DNA of 64,000 nt from Trebonia sp963785645 (GCA_963785645.1 CAWAWG010000009.1:372001-436000); one strand, 5' to 3'. Counted from the first letter of the stretch, positions 37,954-49,530 are shown. Notes: generated from the sequence alone by a model not told the origin. Made by a program: numbers and translations.

Positions 37954-40527
37954 GTGAGAGCGATCCGACGTTTTACCGTGCGCGTAACGCTGCCGCAGCC
38001 GCTTGCGCCGCTGCACGATCTGATGCTGAACCTCCGCTGGTCCTGGCACCCGCCAACGGTTGAGCTCTTCGAGTCGATCGACCCGGCCGGGTGGGCCGCT
38101 TCCGGCGGGGACCCGGTGGCGATGCTCAGCTCGATGGGGCCCGCCCAGCTCGCCGCGCTCGCCACCAACGGGGACTTCCTGCGCCGCCTGGACGCGGCGG
38201 TGGCGGACCTGCGCGGCTACCTGGGCGAGCCGCGCTGGTACCAGAGTGCCGGCGAGAACCAGACGGGCGACGCGGAGCCGCTGCCGAAGGCGATCGCGTA
38301 CTTCTCACCGGAGTACGGCATCACCGCCGTCCTCCCGCAGTATTCCGGCGGCCTCGGCATCCTGGCGGGCGACCACCTGAAGTCCGCGAGCGACCTCGGT
38401 GTCCCGATCATCGGCGTTGGTCTCCTGTACCGGCACGGGTACTTCACTCAGTCGCTGTCCGCGGACGGCTGGCAGGCGGAGCGCTACCCGGCCGACGACC
38501 CGAACGGGCTGCCGCTGACCCTGCTCAGGTCCGCCGCCGGCGACCCGGTGAAGATCACCGTGCCCTTCTCCGAAGGCAAGCTGCTGACCGCGCAGGTCTG
38601 GCTGGCTCAGGTGGGGCGGGTGCCGCTGCTGATGCTCGACTCTTACGTGGAGGAAAACGAGCCCGCGCAGCATGAGATCACCGACCGCCTGTACGGCGGC
38701 GGCAGCGAGCACCGGCTCCGCCAGGAACTCCTGCTCGGCGTAGGCGGCGTCCGGGCCGTCCGCGCCTTCTGCGCGATCACCGGCCATCCCGAGCCCGAGG
38801 TGTTCCACACCAACGAAGGGCACGCGGGCTTCCTCGGCCTCGAGCGGATCAGGGAGTACGTGGCGGCCGGGCTGTCGTTCGACGAGGCCCTCGAGCTGTC
38901 AAGGGCGGGCACCGTCTTCACGACGCACACGCCCGTGCCCGCGGGCATCGACCGGTTCCCCCGCGAGTTGATCGAGCGGTACTTCACCGCCGACGCGGCG
39001 GGTGTGGGGCTGCCGGTCGAGCGGGTGCTCGCGCTTGGCGCCGAGACCTATCCGGGCGGTGACCCGCACATGTTCAACATGGCCGTGATGGGCATGCGCC
39101 TGGCGCAGCGCGTTAACGGCGTCTCGGTGCTGCACGGCCAGGTCAGCCGGGAGATGTTTGCCGGCCTCTGGCCGGGCTTCGACACCGCGGAGGTGCCGAT
39201 CGGCTCGATCACCAACGGTGTGCACGCGCCCACCTGGGTCGCGCACGAGGTAGCTGAGCTCGGCGACTCGGAACGGGCCGCGACCGCCGACGCGGGGCGG
39301 CTGTGGGAGATCCGGCGCCAGCTGCGCGCCCGGCTCGTCACCGAGACCAGGCGTCGGCTGCGCGAGTCGTGGCAGCAGCGCGGCGCGTCCGGGGCCGAAC
39401 TGACCTGGATCGACGACGTGCTCGACGAGAACGTGCTCACGATCGGATTCGCTCGCCGCGTGCCGTCGTACAAGCGGCTTACGCTGATGCTGAACGACCC
39501 GCAGCGGCTGGCCGGGCTGCTGCTCGACCCGGACCGGCCCATCCAGATCGTGATCGCGGGCAAGGCGCACCCCGCGGACGAGGGCGGCAAGCGGCTCATC
39601 CAGCAGATGGTCAGGTTCGCCGACTCCGACGCCGTGCGGCGCCGGATCGTCTTCCTCCCCGACTATGACATGGCGCTCGCCCGCTTCCTCGTCCAGGGCT
39701 GCGACGTCTGGCTGAACAACCCGTTGCGCCCGCTTGAGGCCTGCGGCACGTCCGGCATGAAGGTGGCGCTCAACGGCGGCCTGAACCTTTCGGTGCGGGA
39801 CGGCTGGTGGGATGAGTGGTACGACGGCGCCAACGGCTGGGAGATCCCGACGGCGGACGGCGTCGAAGACACGTCCCGCCGGGACGAGCTTGAGGCGTCC
39901 GCGCTGTACGAGCTGATCGGCAAGTCGGTCGCGCCCCTGTTCTACGATGCCGCCGACGGTGTGCCCCAGGGCTGGATGCAAATGCTCAAGCACGGGCTGC
40001 GTAGCCTGGGCCCGCTCATCCAGGCGGACCGTATGGTCGGCGACTACGTGACGAAGCTGTACGTGCCGGCTGCGCAGGCGTCGCGGGCGCTGGCGGCGGA
40101 CGGCAGCGAGACGGCCCGCCGCCTCGCTGAGTGGAAGGCACGCGTCCGCCAGTCCTGGTCCGGGGTGCGGATCGAGCACGTCGAGGCCGACGGCGCCGAG
40201 CCCTCCCTCGGCGCGGTGCTCGACGTCCGGGTCACGGCCTCCCTTGGCGACCTGTCCGCCGATGACGTCTGCGTCGAGGTCGTCTACGGCCGGCTCGGCG
40301 ATGACGACGAACTCGTCGAACCGTCGTACGTGACCCTGTCCGCCGACGACTCGGCGCAGGCCCCGCACACCAGGTTCTCTGGGGCGGTGGAACTTGGACA
40401 GCCTGGCCCGTTCGGCTACACGGTCCGGGTCCTCCCGTCCCACTCGCTGCTGGCCAGCCGCGCCGACCTGGGACTGGTCGTCTACCCCGACGCCCCAGCC
40501 GGCATGTCCACCGGCGACCTGAGGTAG
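37954..40527 (+). CDS. glgP: Alpha-glucan phosphorylase
   Basis: An 857-aa phosphorylase that releases glucose-1-phosphate from alpha-glucan. The N-terminus (LAPLHDLMLNLRWSWHPPT) marks the short actinobacterial branch; AYFSPEYGITAVLPQYSGGL, HTNEGHAGFLGLERIREYV and VWLNNPLRPLEACGTSGMK with the pyridoxal phosphate lysine K603 (GMKVALNGGLNLSV) are the core. It is divergent from glgE, so synthesis and breakdown are read from one intergenic region. Confidence 0.95.
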   Translation: MRAIRRFTVRVTLPQPLAPLHDLMLNLRWSWHPPTVELFESIDPAGWAASGGDPVAMLSSMGPAQLAALATNGDFLRRLDAAVADLRGYLGEPRWYQSAGENQTGDAEPLPKAIAYFSPEYGITAVLPQYSGGLGILAGDHLKSASDLGVPIIGVGLLYRHGYFTQSLSADGWQAERYPADDPNGLPLTLLRSAAGDPVKITVPFSEGKLLTAQVWLAQVGRVPLLMLDSYVEENEPAQHEITDRLYGGGSEHRLRQELLLGVGGVRAVRAFCAITGHPEPEVFHTNEGHAGFLGLERIREYVAAGLSFDEALELSRAGTVFTTHTPVPAGIDRFPRELIERYFTADAAGVGLPVERVLALGAETYPGGDPHMFNMAVMGMRLAQRVNGVSVLHGQVSREMFAGLWPGFDTAEVPIGSITNGVHAPTWVAHEVAELGDSERAATADAGRLWEIRRQLRARLVTETRRRLRESWQQRGASGAELTWIDDVLDENVLTIGFARRVPSYKRLTLMLNDPQRLAGLLLDPDRPIQIVIAGKAHPADEGGKRLIQQMVRFADSDAVRRRIVFLPDYDMALARFLVQGCDVWLNNPLRPLEACGTSGMKVALNGGLNLSVRDGWWDEWYDGANGWEIPTADGVEDTSRRDELEASALYELIGKSVAPLFYDAADGVPQGWMQMLKHGLRSLGPLIQADRMVGDYVTKLYVPAAQASRALAADGSETARRLAEWKARVRQSWSGVRIEHVEADGAEPSLGAVLDVRVTASLGDLSADDVCVEVVYGRLGDDDELVEPSYVTLSADDSAQAPHTRFSGAVELGQPGPFGYTVRVLPSHSLLASRADLGLVVYPDAPAGMSTGDLR

Positions 40528-40529
40528 TT

Positions 40530-40561
40530 AGGACCCCGGGGGGCTTGGCCCCCCGGGTCCT
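40530..40561 (+). terminator. Strong terminator hairpin after glgP
   Basis: AGGACCCCGGGGGGC (40530-40544) pairs with GCCCCCCGGGTCCT (40548-40561), one bulge, 3-nt loop. It starts two bases after the glgP stop codon. Confidence 0.8.
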
Positions 40562-40644
40562 ACTCCGCTCCGACTCCGTGATCGCCGCACTGTAGCTTGG
40601 GTGGCGGTGTATACGCAGGTGGTCTTGGCGTGGAGGTGGGCTGC

Positions 40645-41425
40645 GTGGGCGAGTTCGTACGGGTTGAGGTTGCGGACCAGATTGCGACGATCCGGCTGGA
40701 CCGGCCGAAGCTGAATGCGCTTAACGCGCAGGTCCGGGCGGAGATCGCCTCGGCCGCGGCGCAGGTGTCGGCGGACAGCGACATCCGTGCCGTCATCCTT
40801 TACGGCGGCGAGCGGGTGTTCGCGGCCGGGGCCGACATCAAGGAGATGGCACCGCTCGGTGCCGCCGAGATGTCCGAGTGGGCGGCCGCGCTCCAAGCCG
40901 CGCTCAACGATGTCGCGGACATTCCCAAGCCGGTTGTCGCGGCCGTCACCGGGTACGCGCTCGGCGGCGGGCTCGAACTCGCCCTCTGCGCCGATTTCCG
41001 GGTGCTCGGCGAGTCCGCCAAGGTCGGTCAGCCGGAGATCCTGCTCGGCGTTATCCCCGGCGCCGGCGGCACCCAGCGGCTACCCCGGCTGATCGGTCCC
41101 GCCAAGGCGAAGGACCTCATCTTCACGGGCAGGCAAGTAGCCGCCGCCGAGGCCCTGGCGATCGGGCTCGCCGACAAGGTCGTACCTGACGCCGAGGTCT
41201 ACCAGGCGGCGAGGGAACTGGTGGCCAGGTACGCGGCCGGACCCGCGCTCGCGCTCCGTGCCGCCAAGCAGGCGGTGAACAAGGGCCTTGAGGTCGACCT
41301 GGCCTTCGGGTCTTGAGATCGAGCGGCTCCACTTCGCATCGCTGTTCGCCACGGAGGACCAGAAGGCCGGCATGCGCAGCTTCATGGAGAACGGCCCCGG
41401 CAAGGCCGTCTTCGAAGGTAGGTAG
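40645..41425 (+). CDS. Enoyl-CoA hydratase, with +1 frameshift near the 3' end
   Basis: A crotonase-fold enzyme. LDRPKLNALNAQVRAEIASA, RVFAAGADIKEMAPLGAAEM (oxyanion-hole loop), GYALGGGLELALCADFRVLG and GQPEILLGVIPGAGGTQRLP (catalytic Glu) are intact. The reading frame then hits a stop at 41314-41316, but the next frame continues LEIERLHFASLFATEDQKAG and MRSFMENGPGKAVFEGR to TAG at 41423-41425, the normal end of the family. The span is 781 nt (3n+1); removing one T of the TT at 41305-41306 gives a 259-aa protein of the usual length. Start: GTG 40645, 8 nt after GGAGG. Either a sequence error or a recent mutation. Confidence 0.85.
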
Positions 41426-41480
41426 CTGTAAAACCCAAAGCAGAGTCAAAGTCAAAACCCAGGGCGGGGGATGGCTGTGA

Positions 41481-41536
41481 TCGCGGGGGATTCCCGCCAG
41501 CGCTCCTTCGGAAGGCTGGCGGCGAATCCCCCGCGA
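41481..41536 (+). terminator. Long hairpin downstream of the enoyl-CoA hydratase
   Basis: TCGCGGGGGATTC-CCGCCAGC (41481-41501) pairs with GCTGGCGGCGAATCCCCCGCGA (41515-41536), with one bulged base and a 13-nt loop. It lies 55 bp after the stop. A second, 7-bp hairpin (TAACACG/CGTGTTA, 41608-41632) and an imperfect direct repeat (GCCTTCGGCGT-G/A-GGGCT at 41641 and 41727) follow before the next gene. Confidence 0.7.
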
Positions 41537-41804
41537 CCCCCGCCTCTATCCAGCCAAGAAGAGACCCCGCCCCAACGCCGACGGCCTCCGGCCTGCCCCC
41601 AGGCGGCTAACACGTCACCTGGCGCCGTGTTATTACTGCCGCCTTCGGCGTGGGGCTAACGCCAGCCGTGGGGCGTCAGTAGTCTCCTCGCTGGGCTGCC
41701 GCTTGCGTGTCGCGTTTCATGGCCTCGCCTTCGGCGTAGGGCTGACGCTGACGTAGCAAGGTCGCCGTCGGATGCGCTGCGGCGGGGGTGACATACTCGG
41801 ATAC

Positions 41805-42239
41805 GTGGATGAGCCTGGGGCTGACATCGTGCCTGCCGACGACGATGTGCCTTCGCTTGAGATGGTTACGGCCGCGCTGCGACTGGACAGCGCTGACGCG
41901 GCGCTGTACGCGAGCGTCCTGACCAAGTCGCTGAGCGAGACGCTGCCGCCGGGCTACGTGACCGTGGAGCGCGAGCGGACGATGGCCGACCGGATGCGCG
42001 GTCGGCCGGGCGAGGTGTCCAAGGTCACGGTCAAGCTCGGGGACCAGGTGATGACGCTTGCCGTGAAGAACGGCCAGCCGACCGCCGAGATCTGCCGGGA
42101 GGTCCGTGGCGTAGTGCTCTCGCGGCAGCCGGTACCGCCCCAGCAGTGGGCTGCCGCCCTGGCCAGCGCCCTGATGAGCCACGCCGAATCCAACGCCCAG
42201 GCGGCGGAGGCCCTCCGCAAACTGGTCATCGGCTCGTAA
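41805..42239 (+). CDS. Conserved hypothetical actinobacterial protein
   Basis: About 144 aa. I do not recognise a domain. The middle (TVERERTMADRMRGRPGEVS, KVTVKLGDQVMTLAVKNGQP, TAEICREVRGVVLSRQPVPP) is well-ordered and ends in a helical stretch (WAAALASALMSHAESNAQAA). No signal peptide or membrane segment is visible. GTG 41805 is the likely start (the frame is open to 41772). It lies upstream of, and on the same strand as, the protein kinase gene, with which the family may be co-located. Confidence 0.65.
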   Translation: MDEPGADIVPADDDVPSLEMVTAALRLDSADAALYASVLTKSLSETLPPGYVTVERERTMADRMRGRPGEVSKVTVKLGDQVMTLAVKNGQPTAEICREVRGVVLSRQPVPPQQWAAALASALMSHAESNAQAAEALRKLVIGS

Positions 42240-42355
42240 TGGCAACCAGGGGTTGTCCAAGGCGCACCGAGGGTAAAGTTACCCCGTACTGCTACGGGGG
42301 CTCGTAACCAAGGTTTTATCGAAATCCAGGAAACGGGCCGTACTCTGAGAAGACG

Positions 42356-44071
42356 ATGCCAGCACTGGATTCGCTCCCGCGCAAGATCGGCCCCTATCGC
42401 GTGATCGAGAAGATCGGCGAGGGCGGCATGGGTGTTGTTTACCTTGGCCTGGACGCGGGCGGCGGCCGCGTCGCCGTCAAGGTTCTCGGATCGGCCGTGG
42501 CCGGGGATCCCAGCGCCAGGCAGCGCCTCGCTCGCGAGGTCGAAACCATGCGCCGGGTCAGGAACCGCTACGTGGCCGAGGTGCTCGACGCGGACGTGGA
42601 CGGCCCCGCCCCGTACATCGTGACCAGGTACGTCCAGGGCCGGACGCTGGAAGACACGGTGCGCCAGGACGGCCCACTGCGCGGCATGGCCCTGGACACC
42701 TTCGCCGAGGGACTGGCCGAGGCGCTTGCCGCCATCCACGCCGCCGGGGTTGTGCACCGCGACCTGAAGCCAGGCAATGTCATGCTCGACGCAGGCCAGC
42801 CGGTGATCATCGACTTCGGGATCGCACACATACCCGACGCGACCAGGCTGACGAAGACCGGCCTGGTCATGGGCACCCCGGGGTACCTCGCCCCCGAGGT
42901 CATCGAGGGCTCGTCATCGAGCGGTGCGTCGGACGTGCACTCCTGGGGAACTACCGTGGCCTATGCCGCAACGGGCCGTCAGCCGTTCGGTACGGGCACG
43001 TACCAGACGATCTTCTTCCGTGTGCTTGAGGGAAAGCCGGACATCGCCGGAATCCCGCCGCGGCTGCTGCCGTTCGTCACAGCCGCGCTGTCGACCGACC
43101 CGCGGTCCCGGCCAAGCGCGCGGTGGCTGGCCGGCCAGCTCGGCATGCCCAGGGGCGGCACGGCGATGGCCGCCCCCGGCATGGCTGCGACCCGTACCGA
43201 TTACCATCCGCCTACTAGCGTCGTGTCCCCGCCGCCCGTTCGGGCGGTACCGCCGCCTGCCCGGCTGGCATCTCCGCCGGCGCGGGTCGCCTACCGGTCG
43301 CCCGCGGAGGCCGCGCGGGACATGGCCGACCTGTTGCCGCCGGTCGCCTCGCCCGACGCACGGGCACGGCGGCAGGCGCAACCCCCCGCCGCGGCACCGG
43401 CGGACACGTCAAGCCGCCCGGACTGGCAGCCGTCGGGACTCGGCCTGCTCAGCCTCGCGGCCGGGGTCGCCGCGGTCGCGCTAAGCGTGCTGCTTCCGGT
43501 TGCTGGGACGGTGCTTTCGCTGGCGGTTATCACCCTGCTACGGGCGGTGGACCGGGCGCAGTCCGGCCTGGCCGAGCGCCGCAGCCAGCGCGGGGTACGG
43601 CCCAGCGACATCGTGATCGTGGTGGTGACCGCCCCGTGGACCGTCGTCCGCGCCGCGCTGACCACCGTCCTGCTAGCGCCGCTTGCCGTCATCATCGCGC
43701 TGTTTGCCGCCGCGGCGTCGGTCGTCTTCACCCGGACAGCGACGCTACCCGGCGCGGGCAGCTGGGCGGCGGGCGCCGCGATCGCGTTTTACTGCGTGGG
43801 CCCGGGGTCGGGTGTACCCCGGCGGCAGTTGCGCCGGATGAGCGCCTCGATCATCCGCAGCAGGGCGGCCCTCACCGTCGCCTTCATCTCCGCCTGGGCG
43901 CTGGCACTGGCGGTGGTCTCCTCTGTCTTCTCGCAGCCGCCGCTCCTCTGGCCGGTGGCGAGCTCAACGATCCCGCATATGATGCCCGGCCTGCCGTCCC
44001 TCGGGGGGGCGCTGCACTCCCTCCAGAAGTGGCTGCTTAGCAACACCGTGGGCATGCTGCACCTGCCCTGA
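42356..44071 (+). CDS. Ser/Thr protein kinase with C-terminal membrane segments
   Basis: A 571-aa Hanks-type kinase. N-lobe: IGPYRVIEKIGEGGMGVVYL (P-loop) and K42 (VAVK). Catalytic loop: H134-R-D136-L-K-P-G-N. DFG is at D153. GTPGYLAPEV completes the activation segment. After the kinase domain (to about 270) comes a Pro-rich linker and then about four hydrophobic segments (LLSLAAGVAAVALSVLLPVA and others), with no PASTA repeats. A -10-like TACTCT (42341-42346) lies nine bases before the ATG. The 3' end overlaps the convergent FHA gene by 108 bp. Confidence 0.92.
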   Translation: MPALDSLPRKIGPYRVIEKIGEGGMGVVYLGLDAGGGRVAVKVLGSAVAGDPSARQRLAREVETMRRVRNRYVAEVLDADVDGPAPYIVTRYVQGRTLEDTVRQDGPLRGMALDTFAEGLAEALAAIHAAGVVHRDLKPGNVMLDAGQPVIIDFGIAHIPDATRLTKTGLVMGTPGYLAPEVIEGSSSSGASDVHSWGTTVAYAATGRQPFGTGTYQTIFFRVLEGKPDIAGIPPRLLPFVTAALSTDPRSRPSARWLAGQLGMPRGGTAMAAPGMAATRTDYHPPTSVVSPPPVRAVPPPARLASPPARVAYRSPAEAARDMADLLPPVASPDARARRQAQPPAAAPADTSSRPDWQPSGLGLLSLAAGVAAVALSVLLPVAGTVLSLAVITLLRAVDRAQSGLAERRSQRGVRPSDIVIVVVTAPWTVVRAALTTVLLAPLAVIIALFAAAASVVFTRTATLPGAGSWAAGAAIAFYCVGPGSGVPRRQLRRMSASIIRSRAALTVAFISAWALALAVVSSVFSQPPLLWPVASSTIPHMMPGLPSLGGALHSLQKWLLSNTVGMLHLP

Positions 44072-44656
44072 GCCGTGCTCCGCCAGCGGCCGTACGAGCC
44101 CGAGCGCGATCACCTCGTTGGCGAGCCTGGTGCGCCGGTTGAGCCCCTCAGGCACGCGGAACTTCACGTACAGCCGGAGCAGGTGCTGCTTCACCGCGGC
44201 CTCGGTCACCACCAAGTCGCCAGCGATCTCCTTGGCCGTGGCAGGCGTGACGAACGCGTCATCGGAAAGCGCCGGACGGCACAGCGATATCAGCACGTCA
44301 AGCTCGCGCCGGGTCAGCTCAGGCGCTGCGGAACGCCGGAGGTCCGCTTCGGCCGCGAGTTCCTCCTGCGGCAGTCCCTCGATCCGGCAGCGGGCGGTGC
44401 CGAATGTGAGGACGTCACCGTCGTCAAGCACACGGCGGGCGACCGGGCGCCCGTTCACTCGTGTGCCGTTACGTGATAATCCGAGATCGGCGACGTAACA
44501 ATAGGGGCCGCGGCGCACGATTTCCGCGTGCAACCGGGAAACGCTCGGGTCATCAAGCCGGACATCCACCCCAAGGCCACGTCCCACCGTAGTGACCTCG
44601 CTGTGCAGGGGAATTACTTCCCCAGTGTCCTCTATGCGAATGTAAGGCGTATCCAC
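43964..44656 (-). CDS. FHA domain protein with LuxR-like helix-turn-helix
   Basis: A 230-aa protein. Residues about 20-95 form an FHA phosphothreonine-binding domain (TTVGRGLGVDVRLDDPSVSR, LHAEIVRRGPYCYVADLGLS, RNGTRVNGRPV). Residues about 110-190 (LTRRELDVLISLCRPALSDD, TPATAKEIAGDLVVTEAAVK, QHLLRLYVKFRVP) resemble a LuxR/GerE HTH. Lying opposite a Ser/Thr kinase, it could be its substrate or reader. The C-terminal 36 residues lie inside the kinase gene. They may be a real tail or an overlong frame; I see no earlier stop. Confidence 0.85.
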   Translation of the reverse strand: MDTPYIRIEDTGEVIPLHSEVTTVGRGLGVDVRLDDPSVSRLHAEIVRRGPYCYVADLGLSRNGTRVNGRPVARRVLDDGDVLTFGTARCRIEGLPQEELAAEADLRRSAAPELTRRELDVLISLCRPALSDDAFVTPATAKEIAGDLVVTEAAVKQHLLRLYVKFRVPEGLNRRTRLANEVIALGLVRPLAEHGSGQVQHAHGVAKQPLLEGVQRPPEGRQAGHHMRDR

Positions 44657-45172
44657 GCCGGACCCTCCCGTCTAGCTAAGACGTGACGCTTATATCACTG
44701 TAGCGTTACTCTCGCCCCGTGCGTCCTGGCCATGAAGGGTAGCTGTGGCGGCTTTTGCGGTGGCGGCGACCCTGCCGGCGACGCGATCGGCCCGCGTTCC
44801 GGTATAAGCAAACAAAGATTACAAATTTCGAAATCAGCGGTTCGACTCATGCGGTGTGCGGCGGATCAACGTGGCGCCATCGGCCGGTGGCGGCGACCTC
44901 CGCAACCCGCAGTCGTCTTGCCTGTCCGGTTTGCCGGGGATGTTGCGGTTGGTGGGTGGCTACCACGAGCACCGCCCGCCCCTTAAATCATGCTATTGCC
45001 CGCCAGAGCCTGAAAGGTTGCCCGGCAGTAGGCGTAAGGTAGCGAATGCCGGATGGTGCCAGTCTTCGCAGGACCACGGCGCTTGCGCGCTTCAAATCTG
45101 CGACGCCGCCGGTAAACTGCCTAGTGAGCAGCCAAAAGGTCGGCCGGACACGGTTGACCGCGGGAGACGATC
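44657..45172. other. Intergenic region, no convincing gene
   Basis: 516 bp between the FHA and DUF3017 genes. It contains an AT-rich pocket around 44810-44840 with the palindrome ATTTCGAAAT (44825-44834), a plausible promoter or operator for the leftward FHA gene. Small frames exist but look random. Confidence 0.35.
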
Positions 45173-45676
45173 ATGACACCCGACGCGCAGCGAGCGCGGC
45201 CAGTTTTCACCGGGGGGACGGCACTATCTCACGGGGGGACGACCGCGCCTACTACCCACCGCAGCCCTTCCCCCAACCGCAGGCCTCCCCTCGATCGCAG
45301 CCGTTCCCGCAGGCTCCCCCCGCCGCCGCTCTCCACTGAGTCGAGGGCCTTTCCCCAATCGCGGCCCTCTTCTGGGTCGAATTCCGTGGCGAGGCATGGC
45401 CGGGAAGACGCGAGCATCATCGGGGCAATTCCGTTTTTTGCCGTTCTGGTGGTCACCATCGCCGGTGTGTATATCGCCTGGCGCCAGGGCTCGGCAGGCG
45501 GAGGCGCGGGGGGTATCGTCGGCGGAGCCGCTCTGCTGCTCGCCGCGACTGCCCGGCTGCTGCTGCCGGCCAGGCTGGTGGGCCTGCTGGCCACCAGGAA
45601 GCGGGCGAATGACGTCGTCACGCTGGCAATCTTCGGCGTTGGCCTGCTTGTCGCGGGCCTGGTGCTGCCTGGGTAG
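45173..45676 (+). CDS. DUF3017 domain membrane protein
   Basis: A 167-aa protein with a disordered Pro/Arg/Ser-rich N-terminus (about 1-80) and three membrane helices (IGAIPFFAVLVVTIAGVYIA, AGGIVGGAALLLAATARLLL, VVTLAIFGVGLLVAGLVLPG). The last part, RLVGLLATRKRANDVVTL, is the DUF3017 core. The gene commonly lies near icd/mdh in actinobacteria, as here. GGGAG precedes the ATG by seven bases. Function unknown. Confidence 0.8.
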   Translation: MTPDAQRARPVFTGGTALSHGGTTAPTTHRSPSPNRRPPLDRSRSRRLPPPPLSTESRAFPQSRPSSGSNSVARHGREDASIIGAIPFFAVLVVTIAGVYIAWRQGSAGGGAGGIVGGAALLLAATARLLLPARLVGLLATRKRANDVVTLAIFGVGLLVAGLVLPG

Positions 45677-45831
45677 GGGCAAGGCCTGCTAGCCGCGCGG
45701 CCTGCCTGGTCAGCTAAGCATGCCGGCGGGTGCCGCAGTTCCTCGATGTGGGTTCGGGCGCCGCCTTCCTTTTGGCCGGTGCGGTATCTTGACGTCGAGA
45801 AGAATTTTCCAGATCAGGAGCTGGCAACGCG

Positions 45832-48021
<2,190 letters not shown>

Positions 48022-48052
48022 TCCCCCGGGGGACGACCCCCGCTGCATGACA

Positions 48053-48093
48053 CGGCCGGGCCCCTGGAACCAGCGTTTCCAGGGGCCCGGCCG
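48053..48093. terminator. Bidirectional terminator between icd and mdh
   Basis: CGGCCGGGCCCCTGGAA (48053-48069) is exactly complementary to TTCCAGGGGCCCGGCCG (48077-48093), loop 7 nt. It lies between the two convergent stops. A perfect 14-nt palindrome GTCCCCCGGGGGAC sits at 48021-48034. Confidence 0.85.
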
Positions 48094-48107
48094 TAAGAAC
48101 GGGGAGC

Positions 48108-49082
48108 TTAGATCAGGCCGAGGTCCTTGACCGCGTCGCGCTCGCCGGCGAGTTCGGCGACGGAGGCGTCGATCTTGCCGCGGGAGAAGTCGTTGACCGG
48201 CAGCCCCTGGATGATCTCCCATCCGCCGTTAACGAAACGGACGGGGAAGGAGCTGACCAGGCCCTCCGGCACGCCGTAGGAACCGTCCGAGACGACGCCC
48301 GCAGATGTCCAGTCGGTGCCGTTAACCCAGTCGTACACGTGGTTCAGGGCGGCGCTCGCGGCGGAAGCGGCCGAGGACGCGCCGCGGGCCTCGATGATCG
48401 CGGCGCCCCGCTTGGCCACCGTGGGGATGAACGTGCCGGTGAGCCACTCCTCGTCCACCTGCTCGGCGGCGCTTCGTCCGTTGACCACCGTGTTGTAGAG
48501 GTCGGGGTACTGGGTGGCGGAGTGGTTGCCCCAGATGGTCATGTGCTCGATGGCGGTGACCGGGACGGACAGCTTGTCGGCCAGCTGCGCTACCGCGCGG
48601 TTGTGGTCCAGGCGGGTCATCGCGGTGAACCGGCTGGCGGGCACATCGGGCGCATTCTGCTGAGCGATCAGCGCATTGGTGTTGGCCGGGTTCCCGACCA
48701 CGAGAACTTTGATGTCGCTCGCCGCGTGCTCGTTGATGGCCTTGCCCTGCGGGCCGAAGATCCCGCCGTTGGCCTGTAGCAGATCACCGCGCTCCATGCC
48801 CGCGGTACGCGGGCGGGCGCCGACCAGCAGGGCGACATTCGCGCCATCGAAGGCGGTCTTGAGGTCATCGGTGATGTCAATGTCGGCCAGCAGCGGAAAG
48901 GCGCCGTCATTCAGTTCCATCGCGGTGCCCTCGGCCGCCTTCACGGCCGGGGTGATCTCCAGGAGCCGCAGTCGGACCGGCACGTCAGGCCCGAGAAGCT
49001 GCCCGGAAGCGATACGGAACAACAAGGCATAGCCGATCTGCCCGGCTGCACCGGTCACAGTCACGGTCACGGGAGTACTCAT
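48108..49082 (-). CDS. mdh: Malate dehydrogenase
   Basis: A 324-aa NAD-dependent enzyme oxidising malate to oxaloacetate. VTVTGAAGQIGYALLFRIAS is the NAD-binding fold, LLVGARPRTAGMERGDLL the mobile-loop Arg region, MTRLDHNRAVAQLA the Arg/Asp contact and HMTIWGNHSATQYPDLYN carries the catalytic His. Length and pattern match the cytosolic-type bacterial MDHs of actinobacteria. Confidence 0.96.
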   Translation of the reverse strand: MSTPVTVTVTGAAGQIGYALLFRIASGQLLGPDVPVRLRLLEITPAVKAAEGTAMELNDGAFPLLADIDITDDLKTAFDGANVALLVGARPRTAGMERGDLLQANGGIFGPQGKAINEHAASDIKVLVVGNPANTNALIAQQNAPDVPASRFTAMTRLDHNRAVAQLADKLSVPVTAIEHMTIWGNHSATQYPDLYNTVVNGRSAAEQVDEEWLTGTFIPTVAKRGAAIIEARGASSAASAASAALNHVYDWVNGTDWTSAGVVSDGSYGVPEGLVSSFPVRFVNGGWEIIQGLPVNDFSRGKIDASVAELAGERDAVKDLGLI

Positions 49083-49275
49083 GAAAGGCAGGCTACCGCC
49101 TGGTCATACAGCGGGTATACGTACCGTCCCTCACACAGCGCGCCCCGTCGGTGGCCATCTAGCCTAGATTGCGGACGGCCACAAAGCCAGAAGGATCCAG
49201 AACGGATGCGGCTGACTCGTCTCCGTCAAGGAACTCGTGCACGCGTCGGTAGGTGCTCCGTGCAACACTTGAGGC

Positions 49276-49488
49276 ATGGCGCACGAACTGCACTTGACCG
49301 CAGCCATCACCCACGAGGGCGAATGGTACGTGGCTCGCTGCCTGCAAGTAGAGGTCACCAGCCAGGGAGAGACCATCGAGGACGCCTTGGCAAATCTCAA
49401 GGAAGCGCTTGAGCTGTACTTTGAGGATGCTCCCGCTCCCGAGGTGGGCGAGGTAATCACCGCTCCCGTGCAGGTTCTCGTCGCGTGA
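49276..49488 (+). CDS. HicB-like antitoxin (UPF0150), no HicA seen
   Basis: A 70-aa protein: LTAAITHEGEWYVARCLQVE, VTSQGETIEDALANLKEALE and LYFEDAPAPEVGEVITAPVQ. This is the HicB partial RNase H fold. HicB proteins normally pair with a HicA dsRBD toxin in the same operon; none is seen in the flanking 200 bp on either strand, so it is likely a solitary copy with another role or a remnant. No HTH domain is attached. Confidence 0.8.
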   Translation: MAHELHLTAAITHEGEWYVARCLQVEVTSQGETIEDALANLKEALELYFEDAPAPEVGEVITAPVQVLVA

Positions 49489-49530
49489 GCCCCGCTAGCA
49501 GTTCACCGAGCGATGAGGAGAGATGAGGTT

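Noticed and set aside
45046..45339. Pro/Gln-rich frame (YYPPQPFPQPQ) as a separate gene or frameshifted start of DUF3017
   Set aside because: The DUF3017 frame itself has an ATG with a good ribosome site at 45173 and runs unbroken to the stop, so no shift is needed.
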